A stretch of DNA of 64,000 nt from Humibacillus xanthopallidus (GCF_006717145.1 NZ_VFQF01000002.1:1302001-1366000), one strand, 5' to 3'; positions 1 to 9,736 are shown, counted from the first letter of the stretch. Made by a program: numbers and translations. The notes: generated by a model from the letters alone, not told the origin.

Positions 1-1454
1 TCATGGCCAACCCGAAGGGCGAGATCATCCCGCGCCCGATCAAGGCGAACTTCCGTGAGGGCCTCACGGTGCTCGAGTTCTTCATCTCGACGCACGGTGC
101 CCGCAAGGGTCTGGCCGACACGGCGCTTCGTACCGCTGACTCGGGCTACCTCACGCGTCGTCTCGTCGACGTGTCGCAGGACGTCATCATCCGTGAGGAC
201 GACTGTGGCACCGACCGCGGTCTCAAGCTGCCGATCGCCGAAGTCAACGAGACGACCGGCACCCGGTCGCTCGGCGACGCGGTCGAGGCCTCGGTCTACG
301 CGCGCACGCTGGCCGAGGACGTCGTCGTCGACGGCGAGACGCTCGCCGTCGCGGGCATCGACCTCGGTGACGTCGTCATCGACGCGCTCTTCGCGGCCGG
401 TGTCAACGAGGTGCGCATCCGCTCGGTCCTCACCTGCGACAGCAAGGTCGGCACGTGTGCGGCCTGCTACGGCCGCTCCCTCGCGACCGGCAAGCTCGTC
501 GACATCGGCGAGGCCGTCGGCATCATCGCGGCCCAGTCGATCGGTGAGCCCGGCACGCAGCTGACGATGCGTACCTTCCACACCGGTGGTGCGGCCGCGG
601 CCGACGACATCACCCAGGGTCTGCCACGTGTCGTCGAGCTCTTCGAGGCCCGCACCCCCAAGGGTGTGGCCCCGATCGCCGAGGCCACCGGCCGGATCGA
701 GATCGAGGACACCGACAAGGCGCGTCGCGTCCTGCTCACGCCCGACGACGGCTCCGAGCAGCACGCCTACCCCGTCAGCAAGCGTTCGCGCCTGCTCGTC
801 GGCGACGGTGACCACGTCGAGGTCGGCGACAAGCTGGTCCAGGGCGCGATCGACCCCAAGCAGGTCCTTCGCATCCTCGGCCCGCGTGCCGCCCAGAAGC
901 ACCTCGTCGATGAGGTGCAGCGGGTCTACCGCCAGCAGGGTGTGTCGATCCACGACAAGCACATCGAGGTCATCGTGCGGCAGATGCTGCGGCGCGTGAC
1001 GATCATCGAGGCCGGCGACGCGGACCTCCTCCCGGGCGAGCTCGCCGAGCGCGGCCGCTTCGAGGACGAGAACCGTCGCGTCATGGCCGAGGGTGGCCGT
1101 CCGGCCGCTGGTCGTCCCGAGCTCATGGGCATCACCAAGGCCTCGCTGGCCACCGAGTCGTGGCTGTCGGCCGCGTCCTTCCAGGAGACGACCCGCGTGC
1201 TCACGCAGGCTGCCATGGAGGCCAAGTCCGACCCGCTGCTCGGCCTCAAGGAGAACGTCATCCTCGGAAAGCTCATCCCTGCCGGCACGGGCCTGCCCCG
1301 CTACCGGAACGTCAAGGTCGAGCCCACCGAGGAGGCCAAGGCCGCCATGTACTCGCTGCCGAACTACGACGCGTACGACTACGCGGGCTTCGGCACGGGC
1401 TCCGGCGAGGCGATCCGTCTCGACGACGAGGCGCTGGGCCTGGACCAGTTCTGA
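1..1454 (+). CDS. rpoC: DNA-directed RNA polymerase subunit beta' (3' part)
   Basis: This is the C-terminal part of the RNA polymerase beta' subunit; the gene starts before the window, and about 483 codons are visible. The protein forms part of the catalytic core with beta, alpha and omega. Visible residues 21-53 ([10 protein letters not shown]...SGYLTRR) match the trigger-loop region that closes over the incoming NTP. Four cysteines at visible residues 68, 145, 152 and 155 form the second zinc site typical of bacterial beta'. The frame stays open to a TGA at 1452-1454 and ends in an acidic tail. A strong hairpin follows, so the rpoBC unit probably ends here. Identity is certain; only the 5' end is missing. 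Confidence 0.98.
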   Translation, partial: MANPKGEIIPRPIKANFREGLTVLEFFISTHGARKGLADTALRTADSGYLTRRLVDVSQDVIIREDDCGTDRGLKLPIAEVNETTGTRSLGDAVEASVYARTLAEDVVVDGETLAVAGIDLGDVVIDALFAAGVNEVRIRSVLTCDSKVGTCAACYGRSLATGKLVDIGEAVGIIAAQSIGEPGTQLTMRTFHTGGAAAADDITQGLPRVVELFEARTPKGVAPIAEATGRIEIEDTDKARRVLLTPDDGSEQHAYPVSKRSRLLVGDGDHVEVGDKLVQGAIDPKQVLRILGPRAAQKHLVDEVQRVYRQQGVSIHDKHIEVIVRQMLRRVTIIEAGDADLLPGELAERGRFEDENRRVMAEGGRPAAGRPELMGITKASLATESWLSAASFQETTRVLTQAAMEAKSDPLLGLKENVILGKLIPAGTGLPRYRNVKVEPTEEAKAAMYSLPNYDAYDYAGFGTGSGEAIRLDDEALGLDQF

Positions 1455-1498
1455 CCGGTCACGGCCCCGCGTGAGCGATGGCCGCTGACCACGCCGTA

Positions 1499-1542
1499 TG
1501 CCGCAGGGCCGGCTTCCCGACAGGGGGGCCGGCCCTGCGGCA
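1499..1542 (+). terminator. Hairpin terminator after rpoC
   Basis: A perfect 15-bp inverted repeat (1499-1513 with 1528-1542) is separated by 14 nt and lies 45 bp after the rpoC stop. It has no T-run, which is common in high-GC actinobacteria. The left arm overlaps a GTATGCCG octamer at about 1496. Confidence 0.7.
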
Positions 1543-1699
1543 CACCCGCCTCCGGAGGGAGCGGCTGCGGCCGGTGTCGTGATGCCTGCCCGGCGCGCTG
1601 TCGCTCCCGACGAGGGCGGCTACGTCAGTGGTACGTTCACGCCACACGACAGGTGCCTGGCCGGGCGGGGTTCGTCTGGGCCGGGGTGATCGGGGGATC

Positions 1700-2008
1700 A
1701 TGGATGTGCAGCTCTTCCACACCTTCGACGCGGTGGCCACTCACGGCTCCGTCTCGAAGGCCGCCGCGGCGTTGGGGTACTCCCAGCCGGCGGTGACGCA
1801 CCAGGTGCAGCGACTCGAGCACCTCCTCCGGGCCCGCCTGTTCGACCGGTGCGCGGGCGGGGTGACGCTGACCTCCGCCGGCGAGCGGCTGCTGCCGCTC
1901 GCGCGCACCGTCCTGTCGGTGCTGGGCCAGATGCAGGCGGACATCGAGCCGGATGCGAGCCCAGGCAAGGCGGGGGACTCGGGTGGGCGACGCTCCCCGG
2001 ATCGCTAG
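1700..2008 (+). CDS. Short LysR-type HTH protein, lacks effector domain
   Basis: The 102-residue product starts MDVQLFHTFDAVATHGSVSK and continues as a normal LysR-family winged helix-turn-helix (residues 1 to about 60), including the usual AAALGYSQPAVTHQVQRLE recognition region and the LTSAGERLLP stretch that leads into the linker helix. LysR regulators are about 300 residues long and carry a periplasmic-binding-protein-like effector domain. Here the frame stops after the linker helix (about residue 85) with a short unrelated tail. The start at 1700 gives the family N-terminus and has GGGGGA upstream; an in-frame start at 1628 would add an unlikely arginine-rich leader. It could be a DNA-binding remnant or a standalone HTH protein. 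The family is clear, but activity is unknown. Confidence 0.6.
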   Translation: MDVQLFHTFDAVATHGSVSKAAAALGYSQPAVTHQVQRLEHLLRARLFDRCAGGVTLTSAGERLLPLARTVLSVLGQMQADIEPDASPGKAGDSGGRRSPDR

Positions 2009-2017
2009 GGTGAGTGC

Positions 2018-2575
2018 ATGACCGAGCCTGCGGCGGACGTGCCCGCCACCTCCGAGACCGACGCAACCGACGCCAGCGACGAGTCGAGCACATCGGCCCC
2101 GACCGTGATCATCGTCGTGACCGAGGAGCCCCTCAAGCCCGTCGACGTCGACAAGATCATCGCGCTGCACGAGGAGGAGTCGGCGACCTACCGGGTGCTC
2201 GTGCCGGCCGACACCCAGCGCAACATGCTCTCCTCGTTCCTCAACCACCTCAGCCTCTTCGAGATGAAGGAGGCGCTCGACAGCCTGCGCCCCGTCGACC
2301 GCGACGAGGCACACGCCGACGCCCAGAGCGCCCTCGACACGACGCTGGCCGAGTTCGCCGCGCACGACGTGCCGGCCACGGGTGAGATCACGGCCGACGA
2401 CCCGCTGCCGACGCTCGTCGAGGAGGTCGCCCGGCTCGACGCGAGCGAGGTCGTCGTCGTCACCGAGCCCCAGGCGGTCGAGGACACCTTCCACCGCGAC
2501 TGGGCCTCCAAGGCGCGCGAGAGCCTCGGCCTGCCGGTGCTGCACATGTACGCGGGGGACTGGCGCCTCGGCTGA
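2018..2575 (+). CDS. Conserved actinobacterial hypothetical protein
   Basis: This 185-residue acidic protein has a Thr/Ser/Asp-rich N-terminal 30 residues, then a beta-alpha pattern (TVIIVVTEEP, YRVLVPAD, EVVVVTEP, LPVLHMYAGDW). That pattern suggests a small Rossmann-like or universal-stress-like fold. I do not recognise a catalytic motif. Genes of this kind often lie between rpoC and rpsL in actinobacteria, which suggests a conserved but undefined role. A TAGGGT -10 box at 2006-2011 lies 6 nt before the ATG, and it overlaps the stop codon of the preceding gene, so the mRNA is probably leaderless. No ribosome binding site is seen. Function unknown. Confidence 0.8.
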   Translation: MTEPAADVPATSETDATDASDESSTSAPTVIIVVTEEPLKPVDVDKIIALHEEESATYRVLVPADTQRNMLSSFLNHLSLFEMKEALDSLRPVDRDEAHADAQSALDTTLAEFAAHDVPATGEITADDPLPTLVEEVARLDASEVVVVTEPQAVEDTFHRDWASKARESLGLPVLHMYAGDWRLG

Positions 2576-2594
2576 GGCCCCTGCGCTGACGGAT

Positions 2595-2623
2595 TTGGTC
2601 GGCGTGCCGCACCCCGGTACGCT
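2595..2623 (+). promoter_or_regulatory. Probable promoter of the str operon
   Basis: A -35 TTGGTC (2595-2600) and a -10 TACGCT (2618-2623) are spaced by 17 bp. They stand about 275 bp before rpsL, at the start of the 321-bp gap between 2576 and 2896. The rest of the gap is a GC-rich leader with the conserved element at 2805-2827. The context GATTTGG is repeated at the rplM promoter. Confidence 0.55.
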
Positions 2624-2804
2624 TGAACACTGTGCTTGAGGCGCAGCCCTCTCGCATGCGCGATGACGGCCCCGGTGCCCTGTCCTCCCGGTCTGACCGG
2701 ACGACATCACTGAGGTCCAGAGCGAACCTCCCGCCGGGCAACCCACCACCAGCTGGTCGCGAGACCATCGCACGCGTGGGGAGTGCAGGGGGGAGCACCG
2801 TTCC

Positions 2805-2827
2805 GACACACCCGACCTCGGGGGTCG
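2805..2827 (+). promoter_or_regulatory. Leader element shared with the S10 operon
   Basis: Twenty-three bases ending CCTCGGGGGTCG recur with one mismatch in the S10 leader at 11882-11904. The core CGACC-TCGGG-GGTCG can form a small hairpin. It lies 70 bp before the rpsL start and 54 bp before the rpsJ start. A shared RNA control element is an inference. Confidence 0.45.
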
Positions 2828-2896
2828 TGGGAACGAACAGCCAAGGAGCCGTCCGACCGGACGACTGACAACGAGCAACGTTATGGAGTAACCAGG

Positions 2897-3271
2897 TTGC
2901 CTACCATCAACCAGCTGGTCCGCAAGGGCCGCCAGGACAAGGCCACGAAGGCCAAGACCCCGGCGCTCAAGGGCTCGCCCCAGCGCCGTGGCGTGTGCAC
3001 CCGCGTGTACACCACCACCCCCAAGAAGCCGAACTCTGCCCTGCGCAAGGTCGCCCGCGTGCGCCTCTCCAGCGGCATCGAGGTCACGGCCTACATCCCC
3101 GGCGTCGGCCACAACCTGCAGGAGCACTCGATCGTGCTCGTGCGTGGTGGTCGTGTGAAGGACCTCCCAGGTGTTCGCTACAAGATCGTCCGCGGCACGC
3201 TCGACACCCAGGGTGTCAAGAACCGCAAGCAGGCTCGTAGCCGTTACGGCGCGAAGAAGGAGAAGAGCTGA
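2897..3271 (+). CDS. rpsL: 30S ribosomal protein S12 (uS12)
   Basis: The protein sits at the decoding centre of the small subunit and affects accuracy. It has 124 residues, the usual actinobacterial length, starting [12 protein letters not shown]. The lysines that mutate to streptomycin resistance are wild type (TTPKKPNS and GGRVKDLPG). The start codon is TTG at 2897, which is unusual for so highly expressed a gene. It is chosen because the protein begins at the conserved PTINQL and GGAG lies at 2885-2888. The TGA stop overlaps the ATG of rpsG, so the two are translationally coupled. It is the first gene of the str operon. Confidence 0.97.
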   Translation: MPTINQLVRKGRQDKATKAKTPALKGSPQRRGVCTRVYTTTPKKPNSALRKVARVRLSSGIEVTAYIPGVGHNLQEHSIVLVRGGRVKDLPGVRYKIVRGTLDTQGVKNRKQARSRYGAKKEKS

Positions 3272-3741
3272 TGCCTCGTAAGGGACCCGCTCCGAAGCGC
3301 CCGCTCGTCGTCGACCCGGTCTACGCCAGCCCGCTCGTCACGCAGCTCGTCAACAAGATCCTCCTCGACGGCAAGAAGTCCATCGCCGAGATGATCGTCT
3401 ACGGCGCCCTCGAGGGCGTCCGCGCCAAGACCGGCACCGACCCCGTCGCCACGCTGAAGCGTGCGCTCGACAACGTCAAGCCGGCCATGGAGGTCAAGAG
3501 CCGTCGCGTCGGTGGCGCGACCTACCAGGTGCCGATCGAGGTCAAGCCCAACCGCTCGACCACCCTCGCCCTGCGTTGGCTCGTCGGCTACTCGCGTCAG
3601 CGTCGTGAGAAGACGATGACCGAGCGCCTCATGAACGAGATCCTCGACGCGAGCAACGGCCTCGGTGCCGCTGTGAAGCGCCGCGAGGACACCCACAAGA
3701 TGGCCGAGTCCAACAAGGCCTTCGCGCACTACCGCTGGTAA
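3271..3741 (+). CDS. rpsG: 30S ribosomal protein S7 (uS7)
   Basis: S7 nucleates assembly of the 30S head by binding the 3' domain of 16S rRNA, and it lines the E-site exit channel. The product has 156 residues, the standard length, starting [10 protein letters not shown] and ending HYRW. The ATG shares its A with the rpsL stop (TGATG), a typical coupled arrangement. In E. coli S7 represses this operon; I see no obvious equivalent site here. A strong hairpin follows at 3753-3790, so part of the transcription may stop before fusA. Confidence 0.98.
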   Translation: MPRKGPAPKRPLVVDPVYASPLVTQLVNKILLDGKKSIAEMIVYGALEGVRAKTGTDPVATLKRALDNVKPAMEVKSRRVGGATYQVPIEVKPNRSTTLALRWLVGYSRQRREKTMTERLMNEILDASNGLGAAVKRREDTHKMAESNKAFAHYRW

Positions 3742-3752
3742 CAGCGTTGCCC

Positions 3753-3790
3753 AGCCGTATGCCGCTGAGCCAGCTCGGCGGCATACGGCT
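3753..3790 (+). terminator. Hairpin between rpsG and fusA built from paired GTATGCCG
   Basis: The arms 3753-3770 and 3772-3790 are near-perfect inverted repeats. Each arm contains the octamer GTATGCCG, facing each other across a very short loop. It probably attenuates or terminates str transcription before fusA. There is no T-run. Confidence 0.65.
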
Positions 3791-3878
3791 CGGGCCCCGC
3801 CCGCCCCGCCACGAACGACCGTGGCGCGCGGGCCCCCTGAGATTTTGACCCCACGACGAATGAGACGAGAAACCTGAC

Positions 3879-5996
3879 GTGGCACTCGACGTTCTGACGG
3901 ACCTCAACAAGGTCCGCAACATCGGCATCATGGCGCACATCGACGCTGGCAAGACCACGGTGACGGAGCGCATCCTCTTCTACACCGGTGTCAAGCACAA
4001 GATCGGTGAGACCCACGACGGTGCGTCGACGACCGACTGGATGGAGCAGGAGAAGGAGCGCGGCATCACGATCACGTCTGCCGCCGTGACCTCCTTCTGG
4101 AACAAGAACCAGATCAACATCATCGACACCCCCGGACACGTGGACTTCACGGTCGAGGTCGAGCGCTCGCTGCGCGTCCTCGACGGCGCCGTCGCCGTCT
4201 TCGACGGCAAGGAGGGTGTCGAGCCCCAGTCCGAGACGGTGTGGCGCCAGGCCGACAAGTACGACGTGCCGCGCATCTGCTTCGTCAACAAGATGGACAA
4301 GCTCGGTGCCGACTTCTACTTCACCGTGCAGACGATCAAGGACCGCCTGGGCGCCGAGCCCCTGGTGATCCAGCTGCCGATCGGTGCCGAGAACGACTTC
4401 GTCGGGGTCGTCGACCTGGTCGAGATGCGGGCCCTCGTGTGGCCCGGCGACGCCAAGGGCGACGTCACCATGGGCGCGAAGTACGAGATCGAGGAGATCC
4501 CGGCCGACCTCCAGGCGAAGGCCGACGAGTACCACATGGCCCTCGTCGAGCGTGTCGCCGAGGCCGACGACGAGCTCATGGAGAAGTACCTCGGCGGCGA
4601 GGAGCTCACCGTGGCCGAGCTGAAGGAGGGCATCCGCAAGCTCACCGTCCGTTCCGAGCTCTACCCGGTTCTCTGTGGCTCCGCGTTCAAGAACCGCGGT
4701 GTCCAGCCGATGCTCGACGCCGTCGTCTCCTACCTCCCCTCGCCGCTCGACGTGCCCCCGATGATCGGCCACAAGCCGGGCAACGAGGCGGTCGAGATGA
4801 CCCGCGCGCCGTCCACGGAGGAGCCGTTCTCGGCCCTCGCCTTCAAGGTCGCCACGCACCCGTTCTTCGGCACGCTCACCTTCATCCGCGTCTACTCGGG
4901 CCACATCAGCTCGGGCACGACGGTGATCAACTCGACGAAGGGTCGCAAGGAGCGCATCGGGAAGCTCTTCCAGATGCACGCCAACAAGGAGAACCCGGTC
5001 GACGAGGCCCTGGCCGGCCACATCTACGCGGCCATCGGCCTCAAGGACACGACGACCGGCGACACCCTGTCGGACATCAACGAGCAGATCGTGCTCGAGT
5101 CCATGACCTTCCCCGACCCCGTCATCCAGGTCGCCATCGAGCCCAAGACGAAGGGCGACCAGGAGAAGCTCGGCACGGCCATCCAGAAGCTCTCCGCCGA
5201 GGACCCGACCTTCCAGGTCCACCACGACGAGGACACGGGCCAGACGATCATCGCCGGCATGGGCGAGCTGCACCTCGACATCCTCGTCGACCGCATGAAG
5301 CGCGAGTTCAAGGTCGAGGCAAACGTCGGCAAGCCGCAGGTGGCCTACCGCGAGACGATCCGTCGTCCCGTGCTCAAGTACGACTACACGCACAAGAAGC
5401 AGACCGGTGGCTCGGGGCAGTTCGCCAAGGTCCAGGTCAGCTTCGAGCCCCTGGGCGAGACCGAGGACGGCTCGATGTACGAGTTCGTCAACGGTGTCAC
5501 CGGTGGTCGCGTCCCGCGTGAGTACATCCCGTCGGTCGACGCCGGCATCCAGGACGCCATGCAGTACGGCGTGCTCGCCGGCTACCCGCTGGTCGGCATC
5601 AAGGCGACCCTCGTCGACGGTGCCTACCACGACGTCGACTCCTCCGAGATGGCGTTCAAGATCGCCGGCTCGATGGTGCTCAAGGAGGCCATCCGCAAGG
5701 CGGACCCGGTCCTGCTCGAGCCGATGATGGCCGTCGAGGTGCGTACGCCCGAGGAGTACATGGGCGACGTCATCGGTGACATCAACTCCCGCCGTGGCCA
5801 GATCCAGGCCATGGAGGACATCAGCGGTGCCAAGGTCGTCAAGGGCCTCGTCCCGCTGTCGGAGATGTTCGGGTACGTCGGTGACCTGCGGTCGAAGACC
5901 CAGGGTCGTGCCAACTACTCGATGGAGTTCGACTCCTATGCAGAGGTCCCCAAGGCTGTCGCCGAGGAGATCATCAAGAAGACCCGGGGAGAGTGA
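3879..5996 (+). CDS. fusA: Elongation factor G
   Basis: This translational GTPase drives tRNA-mRNA translocation and, with RRF, ribosome recycling. It has 705 residues (typical about 700). The G1 motif AHIDAGKTT is at residues 19-27, DTPGH at 83-87 and NKMD at 137-140. Domains II-V follow, including the YRETIRRPV stretch that opens domain IV and a tail ending KKTRGE. The start is GTG at 3879, giving [20 protein letters not shown], which matches the family N-terminus. It is separated from rpsG by a hairpin and from tuf by 115 bp, so it may also have its own transcript. Confidence 0.98.
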   Translation: MALDVLTDLNKVRNIGIMAHIDAGKTTVTERILFYTGVKHKIGETHDGASTTDWMEQEKERGITITSAAVTSFWNKNQINIIDTPGHVDFTVEVERSLRVLDGAVAVFDGKEGVEPQSETVWRQADKYDVPRICFVNKMDKLGADFYFTVQTIKDRLGAEPLVIQLPIGAENDFVGVVDLVEMRALVWPGDAKGDVTMGAKYEIEEIPADLQAKADEYHMALVERVAEADDELMEKYLGGEELTVAELKEGIRKLTVRSELYPVLCGSAFKNRGVQPMLDAVVSYLPSPLDVPPMIGHKPGNEAVEMTRAPSTEEPFSALAFKVATHPFFGTLTFIRVYSGHISSGTTVINSTKGRKERIGKLFQMHANKENPVDEALAGHIYAAIGLKDTTTGDTLSDINEQIVLESMTFPDPVIQVAIEPKTKGDQEKLGTAIQKLSAEDPTFQVHHDEDTGQTIIAGMGELHLDILVDRMKREFKVEANVGKPQVAYRETIRRPVLKYDYTHKKQTGGSGQFAKVQVSFEPLGETEDGSMYEFVNGVTGGRVPREYIPSVDAGIQDAMQYGVLAGYPLVGIKATLVDGAYHDVDSSEMAFKIAGSMVLKEAIRKADPVLLEPMMAVEVRTPEEYMGDVIGDINSRRGQIQAMEDISGAKVVKGLVPLSEMFGYVGDLRSKTQGRANYSMEFDSYAEVPKAVAEEIIKKTRGE

Positions 5997-6111
5997 CCAC
6001 GGTCTGCCGCACTCCGGCTATCCCGTAGTCTCTACTCCGGAATCACCCACAGCGCCACGTCCTGCCCTGGTCGTTAGGCGTCACACATAAAGTCCTGAGG
6101 AGGACACCACA

Positions 6112-7308
6112 GTGGCGAAGGCAAAGTTCGAGCGGACCAAGCCGCACGTCAACATCGGCACCATCGGTCACATCGACCACGGCAAGACGACGCTGACGGC
6201 TGCGATTTCCAAGGTTCTGCACGACAAGTACCCCGACCTGAACCCCCAGTTCGCGTTCGAGGACATCGACAAGGCTCCTGAGGAGCGCCAGCGCGGTATC
6301 ACGATCTCGATCGCGCACATCGAGTACCAGACAGAGGGTCGTCACTACGCCCACGTCGACTGCCCCGGCCACGCCGACTACGTGAAGAACATGATCACGG
6401 GTGCGGCTCAGATGGACGGTGCGATCCTCGTGGTCGCGGCGACCGACGGCCCGATGCCGCAGACGAAGGAGCACGTCCTGCTCGCGAAGCAGGTCGGCGT
6501 TCCCTACATCGTCGTGGCGCTCAACAAGGCCGACATGGTCGACGACGAGGAGATCCTCGAGCTCGTCGAGATGGAGGTCCGTGAGCTTCTCTCGGGCTAC
6601 GAGTTCCCCGGCGACGACCTCCCGGTCGTCAAGGTCTCGGCGCTCAAGGCTCTCGAGGGCGACCCGGAGTGGGGCCAGTCGGTCCTCGACCTCATGGACG
6701 CCGTCGACACGGCCATCCCGACGCCCGAGCGTGACGTCGACAAGCCGTTCCTCATGCCCGTCGAGGACGTCTTCACGATCACCGGTCGTGGCACCGTCGT
6801 CACCGGTCGCATCGAGCGCGGCATCCTCAAGGTCAACGAGGAGGTCGAGATCGTCGGCATCCACACCGGCCCGCCGGCCAAGACGACCGTCACCGGCGTC
6901 GAGATGTTCCGCAAGCTCCTCGACGAGGGTCGCGCTGGCGAGAACGTCGGCCTGCTCCTTCGTGGCACGAAGCGCGAGGACGTCGAGCGCGGCCAGGTTG
7001 TCGTCAAGCCCGGCTCGATCACCCCGCACACGGACTTCGAGGCTCAGGTCTACATCCTCTCGAAGGACGAGGGCGGCCGTCACACGCCGTTCTACGACAA
7101 CTACCGTCCGCAGTTCTACTTCCGTACGACGGACGTGACGGGTGTCGTGCACCTGCCCGAGGGCACCGAGATGGTCATGCCCGGCGACAACACCGACATG
7201 ACGGTCGAGCTCATCCAGCCGATCGCCATGGAGGACGGCCTCAAGTTCGCCATCCGTGAGGGTGGCCGCACGGTCGGCGCCGGTCGCGTCACGAAGATCA
7301 TCAAGTGA
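6112..7308 (+). CDS. tuf: Elongation factor Tu
   Basis: EF-Tu delivers aminoacyl-tRNA to the ribosomal A site as a GTP complex. It has 398 residues, the usual actinobacterial length. GHIDHGKT is at residues 19-26, DCPGH at 83-87 and NKAD at 138-141; domains 2 and 3 are complete to [11 protein letters not shown]. The start is GTG at 6112 with AGGAGG about 10 nt upstream, a strong ribosome binding site. The 115-bp gap after fusA includes a weak -10-like TAGTCT at 6026, so an internal promoter is possible. It is the last gene of the str cluster, and the hairpin at 7354-7383 ends it. Confidence 0.98.
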   Translation: MAKAKFERTKPHVNIGTIGHIDHGKTTLTAAISKVLHDKYPDLNPQFAFEDIDKAPEERQRGITISIAHIEYQTEGRHYAHVDCPGHADYVKNMITGAAQMDGAILVVAATDGPMPQTKEHVLLAKQVGVPYIVVALNKADMVDDEEILELVEMEVRELLSGYEFPGDDLPVVKVSALKALEGDPEWGQSVLDLMDAVDTAIPTPERDVDKPFLMPVEDVFTITGRGTVVTGRIERGILKVNEEVEIVGIHTGPPAKTTVTGVEMFRKLLDEGRAGENVGLLLRGTKREDVERGQVVVKPGSITPHTDFEAQVYILSKDEGGRHTPFYDNYRPQFYFRTTDVTGVVHLPEGTEMVMPGDNTDMTVELIQPIAMEDGLKFAIREGGRTVGAGRVTKIIK

Positions 7309-7353
7309 TCTGACGCTGCACCTGCAGCACCTGCAGCACCTGCTTCACCGGTT

Positions 7354-7383
7354 GGGCCCGTTCCGCTTCGGCGGGGCGGGCCC
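7354..7383 (+). terminator. Terminator of tuf with a TTCG tetraloop
   Basis: A 13-bp stem (GGGCCCG... paired with ...CGGGCCC, two G-T wobbles) is closed by the very stable tetraloop TTCG at 7367-7370. TTCC follows. It lies 45 bp after the tuf stop, downstream of short CTGCAGCAC repeats. Confidence 0.8.
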
Positions 7384-7429
7384 TTCCGCATCTGCGGGGT
7401 GGGTCATGGTGCCCGGGTCGTGGTGCCCC

Positions 7430-7770
7430 GGGGGCGTGGTGCCCCCGAGGCGGGGAGCGGCGTGGAGCGTCGGCGGCCGCTCCCAGCGCGCTCCGGCGTT
7501 CCGTATGCCGTTGGCCGCCGCCGATGCCGCTCCCCGCCTCGGGTGCCCCACTCCTTCACGGCCCTCGCTTGCCCCGTGCGAGCGCCTTCCCCGCCTCGGG
7601 TGCCCCACTCCTGTACGGCCCGGCCTTGCCTCCGGCCGTTGGTCGCCGATGCCGCTCCCCGACTCGGGTGCCCCACTCCTTCACGGCCCGGCCTTGCCTC
7701 CGGCCGTTCGCCGCCGATGCCGCTCCGCGCCGCGGGGGCCCCGCTCGTTCACGGGCCGCGCGTGCGTATG
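7430..7770. repeat. Degenerate tandem repeats with one inverted copy
   Basis: This fills most of the 486-bp gap between tuf and the serine hydrolase. At least four direct copies of a unit of about 65-70 bp run from about 7530, each with the core CTCGGGTGCCCCACTCC followed by TTCACGGCCC. An inverted copy (GGTGCCCCCGAGGCGGGGAG) is centred near 7455 and faces the first direct copy, so a long hairpin is possible. GTATGCCG octamers flank it at 7502 and 7767. I see no gene in it. Confidence 0.6.
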
Positions 7771-7794
7771 CCGTCCTGCCGCCTCGCGCGCGCG

Positions 7795-8904
7795 TCAGAG
7801 GGGTGGCAGGCCGAGGACGTCGCGGAAGGCGGTCTCGACCGCGTCGGACCGGTCGTGGTCGCCCATCGTCCCCGTGACGAAGGCGAACGCGTACTCGTCA
7901 CGTGTGCTGGCCCAGCCGGCGCTGCCCCCGATGCCGCCCATGCCGAAGCCCTCGTCGTCGACCCCGAAGCCGAGGCCCCAGGCTCGCTCCGGCCCGCCCA
8001 TGACCCGGTCGATGCCGTGGGCCTGCGCGCTCGCGGCCTCGTCACGCAGCGACGGGGAGATGACGCGCCCGGCGAGCAGGGCGGCATACAGACCCGCGAC
8101 GGCGCGTGCGGTGCCGTGCCCGTTGACCGCGGGAACCTCGGCGCGCCGGAAGGCGGAACTGTTGACGGTGTCCTGGTCGAGGGCTCCGGGAGGGTTGAGG
8201 AGGGCCTGACGGAGCAGGGCCGGGCGGTCGTCGCCGCCCAGACCCGCGACGAGGGAGTCGACCTCGGTGAGGTCGACGGCGCGCGCCTGCGCCTGGTCGT
8301 CGAGGCCGATGTGGAAGTCGAGGGCAGCCGGTCCGCAGACCTCGTCGCGCAGGAAGGTGCCGAAGGGACGGCCGTCGACCCGGCGGACGAGCTCGCCGAC
8401 GAGGTGGCCGTAGAAGAGCGCGCTCTCGCCGATGGCCGTGCCGCTGGTCCACAGCGGCTCCTGCCCGGCGAGACGTGAGCACAGACCGTCCCAGTCGAGG
8501 AGCAGCTCCGGGGGAGCGGGGTCGGCCAGGGCGACGAGCCCGACCTGGTGCGAGAGCAGCTGACGGACCGTCGCGGGGGTGCGCAGCTGAGACCAGTGCT
8601 CCTGCACGGCGCTGTCGAGGTCGAGCAGCCCGCGGTCGACGAGGACGAGCGCCGCCATGGCGGTGAAGGCCTTGGTGACCGAGTAGGGCATGACGATGCT
8701 CTCGCGCTGCCACGGCCGGGTGCGGCCCGCGTCGGCCCACCCACCCCAGAGGTCAGCGACCCAGCGGCCGTCGTGCCAGATGGCCACGGCTGCTCCGGTG
8801 CCGCGTTGCCGGGTGACGACGTCGTGGAAGACCTCGCGCACGGGCTCGAAGCCGGGCGCCACCGAGCCGCGCGGGGCGTCACCTGAGTGGTCCGACAGGG
8901 TCAT
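7795..8904 (-). CDS. Serine hydrolase of the beta-lactamase/EstB family
   Basis: This 369-residue protein belongs to the class C beta-lactamase/esterase superfamily (PF00144 type). The catalytic SxxK motif is SVTK at residues 75-78 (Ser75 nucleophile, Lys78 base), in the typical setting ESIVMPYSVTKAFTAMA. A tyrosine at residue 165 (FYGH) fits the second motif. The start MTLSDHSG at 8904 is chosen because the long upstream frame is arginine-rich shadow sequence. There is no signal peptide, so it is probably a cytoplasmic esterase rather than a true beta-lactamase. It lies in an accessory island between tuf and the S10 cluster. The substrate is unknown. Confidence 0.85.
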   Translation of the reverse strand: MTLSDHSGDAPRGSVAPGFEPVREVFHDVVTRQRGTGAAVAIWHDGRWVADLWGGWADAGRTRPWQRESIVMPYSVTKAFTAMAALVLVDRGLLDLDSAVQEHWSQLRTPATVRQLLSHQVGLVALADPAPPELLLDWDGLCSRLAGQEPLWTSGTAIGESALFYGHLVGELVRRVDGRPFGTFLRDEVCGPAALDFHIGLDDQAQARAVDLTEVDSLVAGLGGDDRPALLRQALLNPPGALDQDTVNSSAFRRAEVPAVNGHGTARAVAGLYAALLAGRVISPSLRDEAASAQAHGIDRVMGGPERAWGLGFGVDDEGFGMGGIGGSAGWASTRDEYAFAFVTGTMGDHDRSDAVETAFRDVLGLPPL

Positions 8905-8986
8905 GGCGACAGTGTGCCGTGCCCACGACGGGTGCTGCAGCGAGTTGTGGGCGGCACGCGCGGCCAACGGGGAGAGCCCCGTCGCC

Positions 8987-9736
8987 TCAGCGGGCGCGTG
9001 GCCGCCAGAACCACGGGGTGACCTCGGCCAGCACTGCGGCGATCTCGCGCCGGACGGCCTCCGCGACCGTGACGTGGACCGGCTCGCCGCCGCGCAGCAC
9101 CTGTTCGCCGAGGGCGACGTGCAGCGAGCGCAGGGTCCGCATCGTGTTGCTGGCCTCGGCGGGCACCGGGCCCGGCGCCCCCGACGAGAAGAGCGTGTGC
9201 ACGTGATGGAGCCACGCCACGGCGACCGCGGGGTCGAGCTCCGCCCCGGAGAGCACGAGGGCGACGGCGCAGGCGAGCCGGTCGTCCTCCTGGTCGCGCC
9301 ACACCGCAGTTGTCGGGGCCACGAGCCGTCGCGCGAGGGCGTCGAGCAGCTCGGCCGGCTCCCCGACACCGGCGACGCCACACGCACCGTAGAAGTCGGC
9401 GCCGTGCGCCACCGCGTGCAGCCAGCCGAGCTCGGAATCGTAGCCGCGCAGGTCGGTCTCCCCGACGTACCACCGCGTCACCGCGGGCACCCACTGCTCG
9501 TCGTGGTGGCCAGCCTCGACGAGGCAGGCCAGCACGAGGGGAGCGAAGGTCCGGGCCTCGACTCGCTCGTGGCCGAGGCGCTCGACCATTGCGTCGCCGA
9601 GCCAGCGGCGGTCGTCCACGCCCAGCCCGCCGCCACGCACGAGGCCGGCGAGGGCCGCATACGCCCGCTCGTCGCGGACGGCCGGGTCGGGGGAGGCGAG
9701 GTCGTCGACGAGTGCGCGGAGCATGGCGTCTGGCAT
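8987..9736 (-). CDS. DUF2785-type protein
   Basis: This 249-residue protein is rich in Ala, Leu and Trp helices. It contains EARTFAPLVLACLVEAG, a WYVGETDLRGYDSELGWLHAVAHGADF stretch and a later AWLHHVHTLF. The pattern RGYD...GWLHAVAHGAD is characteristic of DUF2785 proteins, which are all-alpha and of unknown function. The start at 9736 (MPDAMLRAL) is chosen because the sequence before it is a spacer shared with the divergent aminopeptidase gene. A second in-frame ATG lies four codons later. Only 52 bp separate it from the divergent start at 9789, so the two genes probably share a control region. Confidence 0.75.
   Translation of the reverse strand: MPDAMLRALVDDLASPDPAVRDERAYAALAGLVRGGGLGVDDRRWLGDAMVERLGHERVEARTFAPLVLACLVEAGHHDEQWVPAVTRWYVGETDLRGYDSELGWLHAVAHGADFYGACGVAGVGEPAELLDALARRLVAPTTAVWRDQEDDRLACAVALVLSGAELDPAVAVAWLHHVHTLFSSGAPGPVPAEASNTMRTLRSLHVALGEQVLRGGEPVHVTVAEAVRREIAAVLAEVTPWFWRPRAR

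Noticed and set aside
3729-5630. Long minus-strand frame opposite fusA
   Set aside because: The composition (runs of Leu, Asp, Val, Gly, Arg, His) is typical of the antisense of a GC3-biased gene; EF-G on the plus strand is certain.
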